A stretch of 64,000 nucleotides of DNA from Escherichia sp. ESNIH1 (GCA_002918705.1 PQKR01000007.1:1-64000); one strand, 5' to 3'. Counted from the first letter of the stretch, positions 8,331 through 17,812 are shown. A program made the numbers and translations. The notes: a model not told the origin generated them from the letters alone.

Positions 8331-8861
8331 TTGAGCGGACAAGATTATCGAGTACCCCCATTGAGTCGTAATGCAGTACGCGGTCTTACGAACCAGTTAC
8401 GCTCAAAGCTGAAGATACATGACATGTATTTTCCAGTAATCGAAGTGCTTGAGTTCGCGTTGCCTCAGATACTGCCAAACTTCTCCTTTGAGACTGCATC
8501 TGTCAAGGAGATGGGGGGAACTCACGGTCTGACTTTGCCTCAGGATTCGCTAATTATCCTTCGAGAGGATGTTTACGAAGGAGCTCATGACGGAAATGGA
8601 CGAGATCGCATGACAGTAGCTCATGAAATTGGCCATCTTCTGATGCATAAAAACATTGCTTTCGCGCGGGCAGAGCCTGGTGTTGAAATCAGAGCTTTTG
8701 AAAGTAGCGAATGGCAGGCAAAGTGTTTTAGCGGAGAGTTATTGGTGCCTTACAGTCACTCAGCTTTGTTGAAAAAGATGACTGTGGAAGAGATTGCTGA
8801 AGAGTGTGGTGTATCCGCACATGCAGCTTTCTACCAGAAAGAATTATTAACCAAAAAATAA
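8331..8861 (+). CDS. ImmA/IrrE-family metallo-endopeptidase
   Basis: 176 residues from a TTG start at 8331 with AGGAGG about 7 bases upstream. The zinc-protease motif HEIGH is at residues 98-102 within TVAHEIGHLLMH, followed by the third-ligand region FESSEWQAKCFSGELLVP typical of COG2856 proteins. These enzymes cleave a partner XRE repressor, here most likely the product of 7957-8316 encoded just upstream in the same transcript. A terminator follows directly. The pair sits inside the disrupted umuC, so it is mobile cargo or a residue of another element. The signal that activates it is unknown. Confidence 0.87.
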   Translation: MSGQDYRVPPLSRNAVRGLTNQLRSKLKIHDMYFPVIEVLEFALPQILPNFSFETASVKEMGGTHGLTLPQDSLIILREDVYEGAHDGNGRDRMTVAHEIGHLLMHKNIAFARAEPGVEIRAFESSEWQAKCFSGELLVPYSHSALLKKMTVEEIAEECGVSAHAAFYQKELLTKK

Positions 8862-8890
8862 AACCCTGACGGCTGCAACCATCAGGGTTT
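8861..8890 (+). terminator. Terminator after the XRE/ImmA pair
   Basis: AAACCCTGA ... TCAGGGTTT, a perfect 9-bp stem with a 12-base loop, starting one base after the protease ORF ends. No long T-run follows, but the stem itself ends in T residues. Confidence 0.7.
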
Positions 8891-9011
8891 ACTTAGGCGA
8901 TGAAACCAAGAGGCGTCGTCACCATGAACTTCTCAATAATCAACCTGAAAATAACACTTCAGGAGAGTAGGTTCAAGGGAAAAATCACTCTCGGTAAGGA
9001 GGTGTTTATGA

Positions 9012-9161
9012 ATGAGTTTGAAGTCTATTACTTCCAAAGCGGCTCCGAAAGGGTTCCGCTGGATTTTCTGCCGATACCGTAAGGTTCGTGGGAAATCTGC
9101 AAAAGTTCTCGATGCTCATGATTATGGGTATGAGGCTTGGGCATTCTTAGTGCGCTGCTAA
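9012..9161 (+). CDS. Small basic protein (49 aa), prophage type
   Basis: 49-residue ORF from ATG 9012 placed 8 bases after a perfect AAGGAGGT (8996-9003). It ends TAA 9161 and a strong terminator follows at 9176. The product begins MSLKSITSKAAPKGFRWIF and continues with CRYRKVRGK, then DAHDYGYEAWAFLVRC. It is Lys/Arg/aromatic-rich with two cysteines. I recognise the style from small lambdoid-prophage proteins of unknown function but cannot name the family. An overlapping ORF in another phase (8900-9082, or ATG 9008) has poorer spacing to the same ribosome site and I regard it as a shadow. Confidence 0.6.
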   Translation: MSLKSITSKAAPKGFRWIFCRYRKVRGKSAKVLDAHDYGYEAWAFLVRC

Positions 9162-9175
9162 AACCGCGTGCAACC

Positions 9176-9203
9176 AAAAGGTACCTTAGGGTACCTTTTT
9201 TTA
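9176..9203 (+). terminator. Terminator after the 49-aa ORF
   Basis: AAAGGTACC-TTAG-GGTACCTTT stem with a run of seven T residues. It is a strong intrinsic terminator and supports the small ORF as a real transcription unit. Confidence 0.88.
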
Positions 9204-9268
9204 TTGTGCATCTCTAGGCGACTTCACCTCGTATGCCGTTCGGCGATGCACATCAGTTTAAGCCTTAA

Positions 9269-9550
9269 GCTGCCGTATGGCTGGACGATCACCGTTATCA
9301 GAAGGCGGGGATCATGATCGGGGACTTCTTTAGCCAAGGTGTGGCTCAGCTTAACCTGTTTGATGATAACGCGCCCCGGGCGGACAGAGATGCACGGATG
9401 GCTCTCATGGATAAGCTTAACAGGCAGGGAAGGGGCACGTTGAAGTTTGCCGGGCGGGGGATACAGCAGGCCTAGCAAATGAAACGCAAAATGCTCTCGC
9501 CGCGCTATACTACGCGGTGGTCAAACTTGCCTGCCGTCGGGGCAAACTGA
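9269..9550 (+). pseudogene. umuC: umuC 3' fragment, first copy, with in-frame TAG
   Basis: The plus-strand frame after an in-frame TAA (9266-9268) encodes DDHRYQKAGIMIGDFF, then GVAQLNLFDDNAPR, GRGTLKFAGRGIQQA, a TAG at 9473-9475, and QMKRKMLSPRYTTRW. This is the C-terminus of UmuC. The TAG replaces the Trp of the conserved WQMKRE(M)LSP, so even the fragment is nonsense-damaged. Together with the 5' fragment at 7648 it shows that a umuC was interrupted and has decayed. A minus-strand ORF over 9224-9478 is only a shadow of it. Confidence 0.88.
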
Positions 9551-9566
9551 ATTGTCAATACTCATA

Positions 9567-9599
9567 AGGGTTTTCAGCTTGTTAAGCATTGAAAACCCT
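9567..9599. terminator. Hairpin after the first umuC 3' fragment
   Basis: AGGGTTTTCA ... TGAAAACCCT, a perfect 10-bp inverted repeat. On the plus strand it lacks a T-run. It may have terminated the former umuDC operon, or it may serve the minus-strand gene at 9649-9882 from the other side. Confidence 0.5.
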
Positions 9600-9648
9600 C
9601 ATGTCGATAGCTAAATAGAAGGTTAATCTTCTAAACGATCGAATCTAT

Positions 9649-9882
9649 TCAGGATGTTTTGTATTTATCATTTGTCACCATACGAATGGCTTCAGCATGG
9701 AGTTTTTTCATTCCATCTACGGATTTCTTTTCTGTCTGCCTGAGTTGCGCCAGGATGTTTTCAGTTTCTACAGGCTTTCCCAATGCTATCAGGCATGAAA
9801 CTGCGTAACCTATAACTGCATAAATATCATAATTTTTTTTCGATTTTTCGATGTCTATATAAACATCAGGTTCAACGCTCAT
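9649..9882 (-). CDS. Small AriR/YmgB-like protein
   Basis: 77 residues from ATG 9882; a GTG four codons upstream at 9894 is an alternative, and neither has a strong ribosome site. The pattern (AVIGYAVSCLIALGKPVET, then NILAQLRQTE and HAEAIRMV) resembles the AriR/YmgB family of small helical dimers linked in E. coli to acid resistance and biofilm control. The family call is from pattern memory and is moderate. The gene is isolated, AT-rich, and lies between the two umuC 3' remnants, so it probably came in with a prophage. Confidence 0.6.
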   Translation of the reverse strand: MSVEPDVYIDIEKSKKNYDIYAVIGYAVSCLIALGKPVETENILAQLRQTEKKSVDGMKKLHAEAIRMVTNDKYKTS

Positions 9883-10040
9883 CAAAGATACCACTCACTA
9901 AAGCGGGCTAAGAAAAGAAGATAATACTTTGAATAATGTCATAACGTTAATAATTTTTTTCTTAAAACCGAAGTGTACTCAAAGTAATGAGTTCTGCTTT
10001 AGTGAGGCGCACAACCCTGCTGGTTAAAACTCTATTGGTT

Positions 10041-10118
10041 TGGCAAATGGAGCGCGAAATGCTCTCGCCGCGCAACACGACGTGGTGGTCAGAGTTGCTG
10101 ATTTTGCGTGCCAACTAA
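10041..10118 (+). pseudogene. umuC: umuC 3' fragment, second copy
   Basis: A second umuC C-terminus encoding WQMEREMLSPRNTTWW and stopping at TAA 10116. It shares an exact 17-base core (AAATGCTCTCGCCGCGC) with the first copy 570 bases upstream, but the remainder differs at several positions. It is not a recent duplicate of the first. It retains the Trp codon that is TAG in the first copy. Confidence 0.8.
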
Positions 10119-10138
10119 GATAGTTTTGACAGAGAATC

Positions 10139-10160
10139 TTGGGGGCATATTGGGGGCATA
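10139..10160 (+). repeat. Tandem TTGGGGGCATA repeat, possible integrase arm sites
   Basis: Two adjacent exact copies of an 11-mer (10139-10149 and 10150-10160), with a related AGGGGCAT at 10182. Direct G-rich repeats of this kind are typical of tyrosine-integrase arm-binding sites beside a phage attachment core. They sit where prophage genes stop and the chromosomal suf region begins. Inference only; no integrase is in the window. Confidence 0.4.
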
Positions 10161-10456
10161 GATCGCTTTAGGGACACGTTTAGGGGCATGGAATTGTCCT
10201 CATATGTCCTTGTATGTCCGACATGTGCAGATCCTAACTTTATGAAAACTCGATAACTTCATGTTTTAGCATTTTTTTTGCTGCTAATCGCATAAATAGG
10301 CATTGCCTATACATGTTTCATTTTTGTTATCAAATGGCGATTGTTGCTCGTTAAAAAAGAGTCTTTTCAAAGACTTGCTATCAAAAATCCTTTCCTGTTA
10401 ACCCTGGCAGCAGGGTCTATGCTTAATAGAAGTGTGCAAATTGGGCGATTAACGCG
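10161..10456. other. Gene-free stretch between the prophage edge and the suf control region
   Basis: No ORF of quality on either strand. Contains near-repeats of ATGTCC at 10204-10225 that could belong to an attachment region. From about 10250 the sequence is AT-rich, as in enterobacterial upstream promoter DNA. An IHF- or OxyR-type site known upstream of sufA in E. coli may lie here, but I cannot place it confidently. Confidence 0.4.
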
Positions 10457-10482
10457 AATAACCCTGCGGATTAGAGGTTGAA
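10457..10482 (+). promoter_or_regulatory. Candidate IscR type 2 site upstream of sufA
   Basis: The stretch beginning ATAACCCTGCGG and ending AGAGGTTG fits the two-half-site pattern CC-N(about 13)-GG of IscR type 2 sites, and it is where E. coli has one. Apo-IscR activates suf under iron or oxidative stress. It abuts the Fur box, which allows the known antagonism. Confidence 0.55.
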
Positions 10483-10500
10483 GTGATAATCATTATCACT
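10482..10500 (+). promoter_or_regulatory. Fur box of the suf operon
   Basis: AGTGATAATCATTATCACT is a perfect 19-bp palindrome matching the Fur consensus GATAATGATAATCATTATC closely. Fe-Fur binding here would repress the operon in iron-replete cells. It lies 46 bases upstream of the sufA start. Confidence 0.93.
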
Positions 10501-10545
10501 AACATAGCGTTATGTCCTTCTGACGTAATCATGTGAGGTATACCT

Positions 10546-10914
10546 ATGGAATTGCATTCAGGGACTTTCGATCCAAACAATCCGGGCTGGCAAGGGCTAA
10601 CGTTGACCCCTGCCGCAGCGGAGCATATTCGCGCACTGACCAGCAAGCAGCCGGCGCTGCGCGGCGTTCGCCTGGGTATCAAACAGACGGGCTGCGCGGG
10701 TTTCGGCTATGTGCTGGACACCGTGACCGAACCAGCGAAAGACGATCTGCTGTTCGAGCTAGACGGTGCGCGCCTGTATGTTCCTTTGCAGGCCATGCCG
10801 TTCATTGATGGAACGACTGTCGACTATGTGCGCGAAGGATTAAACCAGATATTTAAATTTCATAATCCGAAAGCTCAGCACGAGTGCGGCTGTGGTGAAA
10901 GCTTTGGGGTATAG
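10546..10914 (+). CDS. sufA: SufA, A-type Fe-S carrier
   Basis: 122 residues, the usual length. A-type carrier that receives Fe-S clusters from the SufBCD scaffold and passes them to apoproteins in the cytosol. The three conserved cluster cysteines are present: Cys50 in [10 protein letters not shown], and Cys114 and Cys116 in HECGCGESF. First gene of sufABCDSE, directly behind the Fur and IscR sites; sufB follows after 8 bases. The ATG at 10546 follows GTGAGGTATACCT. An ORF in another phase starting 13 bases upstream is a shadow. Confidence 0.97.
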   Translation: MELHSGTFDPNNPGWQGLTLTPAAAEHIRALTSKQPALRGVRLGIKQTGCAGFGYVLDTVTEPAKDDLLFELDGARLYVPLQAMPFIDGTTVDYVREGLNQIFKFHNPKAQHECGCGESFGV

Positions 10915-10922
10915 GCGGTACT

Positions 10923-12422
10923 ATGTCTCGTAATGTTGAGTCTCATAAAAGTGAAGCAATGGACGATGTCCAGACCTGGTCAGGCCCTCTTAACTATAAA
11001 GAGGGCTTCTTTACCCGGTTACAGACCGACGAGATGGCTCACGGCATCAATGAAGATGTCGTGCGGGCCATTTCGGCTAAACGAAATGAACCTGAATGGA
11101 TGCTTGAGTTCCGCCTGAATGCTTATCGGGCATGGCTGACTATGGAGGAGCCGCACTGGCTCAAGGCGCACTATGACAAGCTCAACTATCAGGATTATAG
11201 CTACTACTCTGCGCCATCCTGCGGCAACTGCGACGACACCTGCGCCTCTGAGCCGGGTGCGGTGCAGCAAACCGGTGCCAATGCCTTCCTGACCAATGAA
11301 GTAGAAGAGGCGTTTAACCAGCTGGGCGTTCCGGTGCGTGAAGGCCGCGAGGTGGCGGTGGATGCCATTTTCGACTCCGTCTCCGTAGCAACCACCTACC
11401 GGGAGAAACTCTCGGAGCAAGGGATCATCTTCTGCTCGTTCGGGGAGGCAATCCACGATCACCCTGAGCTGGTGAAGAAATACCTCGGTACCGTTGTGCC
11501 GAGCAACGATAACTTCTTTGCCGCTCTGAATGCCGCCGTGGCCTCTGACGGCACCTTTATCTATGTGCCGAAAGGCGTGCACTGCCCGATGGAGCTCTCA
11601 ACCTATTTCCGTATTAACGCGGAGAAAACGGGCCAGTTCGAGCGCACCATCCTGGTGGCTGATGAGGGCAGTTACGTCAGCTATATCGAAGGCTGCTCAG
11701 CACCGGTGCGCGATAGCTATCAGCTTCATGCTGCGGTAGTCGAGGTGATCATCCATAAAGACGCGGAGGTGAAGTACTCCACCGTGCAGAACTGGTTCCC
11801 GGGGGATAACAACACCGGCGGCATCCTGAACTTCGTAACCAAGCGCGCACTGTGCGAAGGTGAGAACAGCAAGATGTCATGGACGCAGTCAGAGACCGGC
11901 TCGGCGATCACCTGGAAATATCCCAGCGTTATCCTGCGCGGCGATAACTCCATCGGCGAGTTCTACTCTGTGGCGCTGACCAGCGGCCACCAGCAGGCTG
12001 ATACCGGCACTAAGATGATCCATATTGGTAAGAACACCAAATCGACCATTATCTCTAAAGGGATCTCGGCGGGGCAGAGCCAGAACAGCTACCGCGGGCT
12101 GGTGAAAATCATGCCGACGGCGACCAACGCGCGTAACTTCACCCAGTGTGACTCGATGCTGATTGGACCTGACTGTGGGGCGCACACCTTCCCCTACGTC
12201 GAGTGCCGCAATAACAGCGCCCAGCTGGAGCATGAGGCGACCACTTCGCGCATTGGGGAGGATCAGCTCTTCTACTGCCTGCAGCGTGGCATTAGCGAAG
12301 AGGATGCAATATCCATGATTGTTAACGGCTTCTGTAAAGATGTCTTCTCCGAGCTGCCGCTGGAGTTTGCTGTAGAAGCACAAAAACTGCTGGCAATTAG
12401 TCTTGAACACAGCGTCGGTTAA
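10923..12422 (+). CDS. sufB: SufB, Fe-S scaffold subunit
   Basis: 499 residues, against about 495 in E. coli. SufB is the core scaffold on which Fe-S clusters are assembled in the SufBC2D complex, accepting sulfur from SufE. The C-terminal beta-helix carries conserved [20 protein letters not shown], which includes the Cys at the SufB-SufD interface, and the end has the helix that docks SufC. CGNCDDTC at about residues 100-107 is a typical SufB cysteine cluster. Second in the operon; 17 bases separate it from sufC. Confidence 0.97.
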   Translation: MSRNVESHKSEAMDDVQTWSGPLNYKEGFFTRLQTDEMAHGINEDVVRAISAKRNEPEWMLEFRLNAYRAWLTMEEPHWLKAHYDKLNYQDYSYYSAPSCGNCDDTCASEPGAVQQTGANAFLTNEVEEAFNQLGVPVREGREVAVDAIFDSVSVATTYREKLSEQGIIFCSFGEAIHDHPELVKKYLGTVVPSNDNFFAALNAAVASDGTFIYVPKGVHCPMELSTYFRINAEKTGQFERTILVADEGSYVSYIEGCSAPVRDSYQLHAAVVEVIIHKDAEVKYSTVQNWFPGDNNTGGILNFVTKRALCEGENSKMSWTQSETGSAITWKYPSVILRGDNSIGEFYSVALTSGHQQADTGTKMIHIGKNTKSTIISKGISAGQSQNSYRGLVKIMPTATNARNFTQCDSMLIGPDCGAHTFPYVECRNNSAQLEHEATTSRIGEDQLFYCLQRGISEEDAISMIVNGFCKDVFSELPLEFAVEAQKLLAISLEHSVG

Positions 12423-12439
12423 GGAATAAGGGAATCTCT

Positions 12440-13186
12440 ATGTTAAGTATTAAAGATTTACAGGTATCCGTTGAAGATAAAGAGATCCTGCGCGGTCTGA
12501 GCCTTGAGGTACGCCCCGGCGAGGTCCATGCCATTATGGGACCCAACGGCTCCGGTAAAAGTACGCTGTCGGCTACCCTTGCTGGCCGGGAAGACTATGA
12601 GGTCACCGGCGGCAGCGTTGAGTTTAAAGGCAAAGATCTGCTGGAGCTGGATCCAGAGGAGCGAGCAGGCGAAGGCGTCTTTATGGCGTTTCAGTACCCG
12701 GTGGAGATCCCCGGCGTCAGCAATCAGTTCTTCCTGCAAACCGCCCTCAACGCCGTGCGCAAGCACCGTGGGCAGGATGAGCTAGACCGCTTTGATTTCC
12801 AGGATCTGATGGAAGAGAAGATCAAGCTGCTGAAGATGCCGGAAGATCTGCTCACGCGCTCGGTCAACGTTGGCTTCTCCGGCGGAGAGAAGAAGCGCAA
12901 TGACATTTTGCAGATGGCGGTGCTTGAACCTGAGCTGTGCATCCTGGATGAAACCGACTCCGGGCTGGATATTGATGCGCTGAAGATTGTCGCCGATGGC
13001 GTGAACTCTCTGCGTGACGATAAACGCGCCTTTATTATTGTGACGCACTACCAGCGTATCCTTGACTATATCAAGCCAGACTACGTGCATGTCCTCTATC
13101 AGGGGCGCATTGTTAAATCCGGTGATTTTACGCTGGTCAAACAGCTGGAGGAGCAGGGCTATGGCTGGCTTACCGAACAGCAGTAA
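12440..13186 (+). CDS. sufC: SufC, Fe-S assembly ATPase
   Basis: 248 residues. ABC-type ATPase, not a transporter, that drives conformational change in SufBC2D. Walker A GPNGSGKS at 34-41, signature SGGEKKR at 147-153, Walker B region LCILDETDSGLD, and H-loop IIVTHYQ. Start has AAGGAATAAGGG upstream. The sufD start lies within the last codons (13161), so the two genes overlap by 26 bases. Confidence 0.97.
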   Translation: MLSIKDLQVSVEDKEILRGLSLEVRPGEVHAIMGPNGSGKSTLSATLAGREDYEVTGGSVEFKGKDLLELDPEERAGEGVFMAFQYPVEIPGVSNQFFLQTALNAVRKHRGQDELDRFDFQDLMEEKIKLLKMPEDLLTRSVNVGFSGGEKKRNDILQMAVLEPELCILDETDSGLDIDALKIVADGVNSLRDDKRAFIIVTHYQRILDYIKPDYVHVLYQGRIVKSGDFTLVKQLEEQGYGWLTEQQ

Positions 13187-14432
13187 CGCACTGCAACAGT
13201 GGCATCATCTGTTTGAAGCCCGGGGCGGGAACCGCTCTGAGCAGGCTCAGCAGCATCTGCAGCAGATGCTGCGCTTAGGTCTGCCGACGCGTAAGCATGA
13301 AGACTGGAAATATACCGCTCTGGACGGGCTGCTGAAGAGCCAGTTTGTCGTGAAAAGCAGTCACATTAGCACTGAGCAGCGCGATGCCCTTGCGCTGCCA
13401 CTCGACGCGCTGCGGCTGGTCTTTATCGACGGGCAGTTTGATGCGGATTTAAGTGACAGCCTTGATGACAGCGGGTATAGCGTGTCGATCAATGACGAGC
13501 GTAGTACATTGCCCGCGCCGGTGCAGTCAGAGGTATTTTTACATCTTACCGAAAGCCTCTCGGCGAGCGTGACGCACATTCGCGTGGCCCGCAACCAACG
13601 GCCTGCTAAGCCGCTGCTGTTGATGCACATCACTCAAGGAGTAGACGGTGAGGAGATGAATACCGTTCACTACCGGCACCATCTTGAGCTGGCCGAGGGC
13701 GCTGAGGCAACGATCTATGAGCACTATGCCAGCCTGAACGACCGCGGCCATTTTACCGGCTCGCGCCTGACGATGAACGTCGGGGCTAACGCACAGCTGC
13801 ACCATGTGAAGCTGGCCTTTGAGAACGCGGGCAGCTACCACTTTGCCCATAACGATCTCTTTATGGCGGCCGATGCCACGGCCTGGAGCCACAGCTTCCT
13901 GCTCGGCGGAGCCGTGCTGCGGCACAATACCAGCACTCAGCTTAACGGTGAAAATACCACTCTGCGCATCAATAGCCTGGCGATGCCCGTCAATAACGAA
14001 GTATGTGATACCCGCACCTGGCTTGAGCACAATAAAGGCTTCTGTAACAGCCGCCAGCTGCATAAAACCATCGTTAGCGACAAAGGCCGAGCGGTATTTA
14101 ACGGCATGATTAACGTTGCCCAGCATGCCATCAAAACCGATGGGCAGATGACCAACAACAATCTGCTGTTGGGTCGACTAGCGGAGGTGGATACCAAGCC
14201 GCAGCTTGAAATCTATGCCGATGATGTGAAGTGCAGCCACGGGGCCACCGTTGGCCGCATCGATGATGAACAGATGTTTTACCTGCGCTCACGCGGTATC
14301 GATCAACAGGCCGCGCAGCAGATGATTATCTATGCCTTTGCCGCTGAACTGACGGAAGCCATCAGTGACGAGGCGCTTAAGCAGCAGGTGCTGAGTCGTA
14401 TTGGTCAGCGCCTGGCAGGGGGCAACGCATGA
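13161..14432 (+). CDS. sufD: SufD, Fe-S scaffold subunit
   Basis: 423 residues from ATG 13161 ([14 protein letters not shown]), identical in length to E. coli SufD. The frame is open further upstream to 13062, but that is inside sufC and lacks a ribosome site. AGGAGCAGGGCT just before 13161 supports this start. SufD pairs with SufB in SufBC2D and is needed for iron acquisition. The C-terminal beta-helix motifs KCSHGATVG and MFYLRSRGI are typical. It overlaps sufS by 4 bases (ATGA). Confidence 0.96.
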   Translation: MAGLPNSSNALQQWHHLFEARGGNRSEQAQQHLQQMLRLGLPTRKHEDWKYTALDGLLKSQFVVKSSHISTEQRDALALPLDALRLVFIDGQFDADLSDSLDDSGYSVSINDERSTLPAPVQSEVFLHLTESLSASVTHIRVARNQRPAKPLLLMHITQGVDGEEMNTVHYRHHLELAEGAEATIYEHYASLNDRGHFTGSRLTMNVGANAQLHHVKLAFENAGSYHFAHNDLFMAADATAWSHSFLLGGAVLRHNTSTQLNGENTTLRINSLAMPVNNEVCDTRTWLEHNKGFCNSRQLHKTIVSDKGRAVFNGMINVAQHAIKTDGQMTNNNLLLGRLAEVDTKPQLEIYADDVKCSHGATVGRIDDEQMFYLRSRGIDQQAAQQMIIYAFAAELTEAISDEALKQQVLSRIGQRLAGGNA

Positions 14433-15649
14433 GTTATTCCGTGAGCGATGTGCGGGCGGATTTTCCCGTCCTGTCGCGTGAAGTGAACGGCGTGCCGCTG
14501 GCCTATCTGGACAGCGCTGCCAGCGCGCAAAAACCGAATCAGGTTATCGACGCCGAGGCCGAGTTCTATCGTCACGGCTATGCCGCTGTGCATAGGGGGA
14601 TCCATACCCTGAGCGCCGAGGCAACGCAGCGGATGGAGAACGTACGCGCACAGGCGGCCGGTTTCCTCAATGCCCGGACGGCGGAGGAGATTGTCTTTGT
14701 CCGCGGCACCACCGAGGCGATCAACCTCGTCGCTAACAGCTGGGGCAGCAGCCAGATCCGCGCCGGGGACAACATCATCATTACGATGATGGAGCACCAT
14801 GCCAACATCGTTCCGTGGCAGATGCTGTGCGAACGTACCGGGGCTGAGCTGCGGGTGATCCCGCTCAACGCTGATGGCACATTACAGCTGGACGTCTGGC
14901 GCGAGCTCCTTGACGATCGCACGCGTCTGCTGGCGATTACCCAGGTCTCTAACGTACTGGGTACTGAAAACCCTATCGCCGAGATGAGCGCGCTTGCCCA
15001 TCAGCATGGTGCGAAGGTGCTGGTGGACGGTGCGCAGGCGGTGATACACCATAGCGTTGACGTGCAGGCGCTGGACTGCGATTTCTATGCTTTTTCCGCG
15101 CACAAACTGTATGGGCCTACCGGCATCGGCATCCTCTATGTCAAAGAGGATATTCTTCAGGCGATGCCGCCGTGGGAAGGGGGCGGGTCAATGATCGCCA
15201 CCGTCAGCCTGACGGACGGGACAACCTATGCTCGTGCGCCGTGGCGCTTTGAGGCGGGCACCCCAAATACCGGCGGGATTATCGCCCTCGGCGCGGCCAT
15301 AGAGTACGTCAGTACGTTGGGCCTCGATAATATTCAGGCTTATGAGCAATCTCTAATGGCCTATGCGCTGGCTGAGATGGCCACCGTACCGGATATCACC
15401 CTCTATGGCCCAGCGCAGCGTCAGGGCGTAATCGCATTTAATCTGGGCAAGCACCACGCCTATGACGTAGGTAGTTTCCTCGATAATTACGGCGTGGCGG
15501 TGCGCACCGGCCATCACTGTGCAATGCCGCTGATGGCATTTTATAATGTACCGGCAATGTGTCGTGCATCGCTGGCTATTTACAACACCCAGGAAGAGGT
15601 GGATCGTCTGGTAGCCGGGCTGAAACGTATTCATCAGCTGCTGGGCTAA
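14429..15649 (+). CDS. sufS: SufS, cysteine desulfurase (group II)
   Basis: 406 residues. PLP enzyme that takes sulfur from L-cysteine as a persulfide and passes it to SufE. PLP-binding Lys226 is in FSAHKLYGP and the catalytic Cys364 is in [10 protein letters not shown], both at the E. coli numbers. ATGA coupling to sufD; sufE follows 13 bases later. Confidence 0.97.
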   Translation: MSYSVSDVRADFPVLSREVNGVPLAYLDSAASAQKPNQVIDAEAEFYRHGYAAVHRGIHTLSAEATQRMENVRAQAAGFLNARTAEEIVFVRGTTEAINLVANSWGSSQIRAGDNIIITMMEHHANIVPWQMLCERTGAELRVIPLNADGTLQLDVWRELLDDRTRLLAITQVSNVLGTENPIAEMSALAHQHGAKVLVDGAQAVIHHSVDVQALDCDFYAFSAHKLYGPTGIGILYVKEDILQAMPPWEGGGSMIATVSLTDGTTYARAPWRFEAGTPNTGGIIALGAAIEYVSTLGLDNIQAYEQSLMAYALAEMATVPDITLYGPAQRQGVIAFNLGKHHAYDVGSFLDNYGVAVRTGHHCAMPLMAFYNVPAMCRASLAIYNTQEEVDRLVAGLKRIHQLLG

Positions 15650-15662
15650 CAAAGGAGCGGTT

Positions 15663-16079
15663 ATGGCTGAATTACCCGATAAAGAGCGGCTGCTGCGTAA
15701 CTTTACGCGCTGCGCTAACTGGGAAGAGAAATATCTTTATATCATCGAACTGGGTCAGCGCCTGCCCGCCTTGAGCGAACAGGCACACAGCACAGAGAAC
15801 ACGATTCAGGGCTGCCAGAGCCAGGTCTGGATCGTAATGCAACAGAATGAGAGCGGCATTATTGAGCTTCAGGGTGATAGCGACGCGGCTATTGTAAAAG
15901 GGCTGATTGCCGTCGTCTTTATTCTTTACCAGCAGATGACGGCTCAGGATATTGTCGCTTTTGATGTCCGTCCGTGGTTTGAAAAAATGGCCCTCGCCCA
16001 GCATTTAACGCCTTCGCGCTCCCAGGGACTGGAAGCGATGATCCGCGCAATTCGTAACAAAGCCGCTAACATTAGCTAA
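15663..16079 (+). CDS. sufE: SufE, sulfur acceptor
   Basis: 138 residues. Accepts persulfide from SufS and delivers it to SufB. The acceptor Cys51 is in [20 protein letters not shown] ribosome site. Last gene of the suf operon, followed by a hairpin before ldtE. Confidence 0.97.
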   Translation: MAELPDKERLLRNFTRCANWEEKYLYIIELGQRLPALSEQAHSTENTIQGCQSQVWIVMQQNESGIIELQGDSDAAIVKGLIAVVFILYQQMTAQDIVAFDVRPWFEKMALAQHLTPSRSQGLEAMIRAIRNKAANIS

Positions 16080-16103
16080 ACTGTTTATATAGCTTTCATC
16101 CTG

Positions 16104-16137
16104 TTACGCGAGGTGGATCTCCGCCTCGTGTAATTTT
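16104..16137 (+). terminator. Terminator of the suf operon
   Basis: TTACGCGAGG ... CCTCGTGTAA hairpin followed by TTTT. The tail is short, so some read-through into ldtE is possible. Confidence 0.7.
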
Positions 16138-16178
16138 CAGCTTTCTGGCGCTGGGCCAGTGAATACGGGAACCTCAGT

Positions 16179-17198
16179 ATGAAACGCGCGTCTCTAATAA
16201 CAGTGAGTCTTGTCAGCGCTTTTAGCGCTATTCAAACTGCCCACGCAGCGGACTATTTACTGCCGCCGCCGGGTAGTCGTCTTATTGGTCAAAATCAGAC
16301 CTACACCGTGCAGCCTCAGGATCGTAACCTGCAGGCGATAGGCCGTCACTTCGACACGCCCGCAATGCTGCTTATTGAAGCAAATAACACCATTGCGCCG
16401 GTGCCGAAGCCGGGAACGGAGATGACAATTCCTACCCAAATGCTGCTGCCCGATACGCCGCGGGAAGGTATTGTCATCAACCTGGCCGAGCTGCGGCTCT
16501 ACTTCTATCCGCCGGGTGAAAACAGCGTGCAGGTCTACCCTATCGGTATAGGCCAGCAGGGGCTTGAAACGCCCGTTACGCTGACCCGGATTAGCCAGAA
16601 GATACCTAACCCCACCTGGACCCCGCCTGCGGGCATACGGGCGCGCTCGCTTGCCAAAGGCATTACGCTTCCCGCCGTTGTGCCTGCGGGGCCAGGTAAC
16701 CCGCTGGGACGCTTTGCGCTGCGTTTGGCAGAGGGGAGGGGGGAGTACCTCATACATGGAACCAACGCCCCTGACAGCGTCGGGCTCCGCGTTAGCTCCG
16801 GCTGCATCCGAATGGCTGCACCGGATATCCAGGCACTCTTTTCTCAGGCATCCACCGGTATGCCGGTACGTATCATTAATGAGCCAGTGAAGTACTCTGT
16901 TGAACCTGACGGTAAACAGTACATTGAAGTGCATCGCCCGCTGTCGCAGCAGCCGGAGGAGAATACGCAAACCGTGCCTATCACCTTAACCGCAACCTTT
17001 AGCGACACTATTCGTCAGGCGGGGGGCGATCGGGCAACGATTGATAAGGCTATGCTGCGTCGTGCAGGCTATCCGGTGAGCGTGCCGGTGGTAAAGAGCG
17101 AGTCTGGTCCAGCGGCGGTGCTGTCAGCGCACAACAGCACTTCTTCCGCAGTGACCGGAGCAGGGAGTGAGAGTTCGGGAGAGCTGATAACGCAGTAG
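16179..17198 (+). CDS. ldtE: L,D-transpeptidase LdtE (YnhG)
   Basis: 339 residues. Periplasmic enzyme that forms 3-3 (DAP-DAP) cross-links in peptidoglycan. Signal peptide [18 protein letters not shown] ending near HAA-D, then a LysM-like region ([17 protein letters not shown]), then the YkuD catalytic domain with [12 protein letters not shown] and SSGCIRM (catalytic Cys209). E. coli LdtE is 334 residues. Located between suf and lpp as in E. coli. Confidence 0.95.
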   Translation: MKRASLITVSLVSAFSAIQTAHAADYLLPPPGSRLIGQNQTYTVQPQDRNLQAIGRHFDTPAMLLIEANNTIAPVPKPGTEMTIPTQMLLPDTPREGIVINLAELRLYFYPPGENSVQVYPIGIGQQGLETPVTLTRISQKIPNPTWTPPAGIRARSLAKGITLPAVVPAGPGNPLGRFALRLAEGRGEYLIHGTNAPDSVGLRVSSGCIRMAAPDIQALFSQASTGMPVRIINEPVKYSVEPDGKQYIEVHRPLSQQPEENTQTVPITLTATFSDTIRQAGGDRATIDKAMLRRAGYPVSVPVVKSESGPAAVLSAHNSTSSAVTGAGSESSGELITQ

Positions 17199-17227
17199 TG
17201 AAAGAAGCTGATAAATCGCGGGCAAAA

Positions 17228-17254
17228 AAAATGGCGCACAGTGTGCGCCATTTT
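17228..17254. terminator. Bidirectional terminator between ldtE and lpp
   Basis: AAATGGCGCAC ... GTGCGCCATTT with A-rich and T-rich flanks on both sides. Serves the very abundant lpp message from the right and ldtE from the left. Confidence 0.9.
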
Positions 17255-17267
17255 ATTACAGGAACTC

Positions 17268-17516
<249 letters not shown>

Positions 17517-17762
17517 CTAGATTGAGTTAATCTCCATGTAGCGTTACAAGTATTACACAAAGTTTTTTATGTTGAGAATATTTTTTTGATGGGAATACAC
17601 CTAAATTTGATCGTTCGCTCAAAGATGCACCGACTTTAGCGAAAAAGGCAAAAAAGCTGTGTGAAAACAGACCATTTTCATCGGATATATCTTATGAAAT
17701 ACGACGTTAAATAGTCTAATCCGATTTGCATTTCTATTGACAGTGGCTATTGAAGGAATAAA

Positions 17763-17785
17763 AAAAGCGCCCGTAAGGCGCTTTT
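17763..17785 (-). terminator. Terminator of pykF
   Basis: AAAAGCGCC-TTACG-GGCGCTTTT read on the minus strand with a T-run. Lies 28 bases beyond the pykF stop. Confidence 0.9.
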
Positions 17786-17812
17786 ATTGCAAATTAATAG
17801 AGCTGTTAATAA

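Noticed and set aside
8900..9082. 60-codon ORF after the XRE/ImmA terminator
   Set aside because: ATG 8900 has no ribosome site. The good AAGGAGGT at 8996 serves the 49-codon ORF in another phase better.
9181..9203. Possible recombination site at the GGTACC palindrome
   Set aside because: The symmetric arms and T-run are fully explained as a terminator.
9224..9478. 84-codon minus-strand ORF
   Set aside because: It is opposite the umuC 3' fragment, which explains the region.
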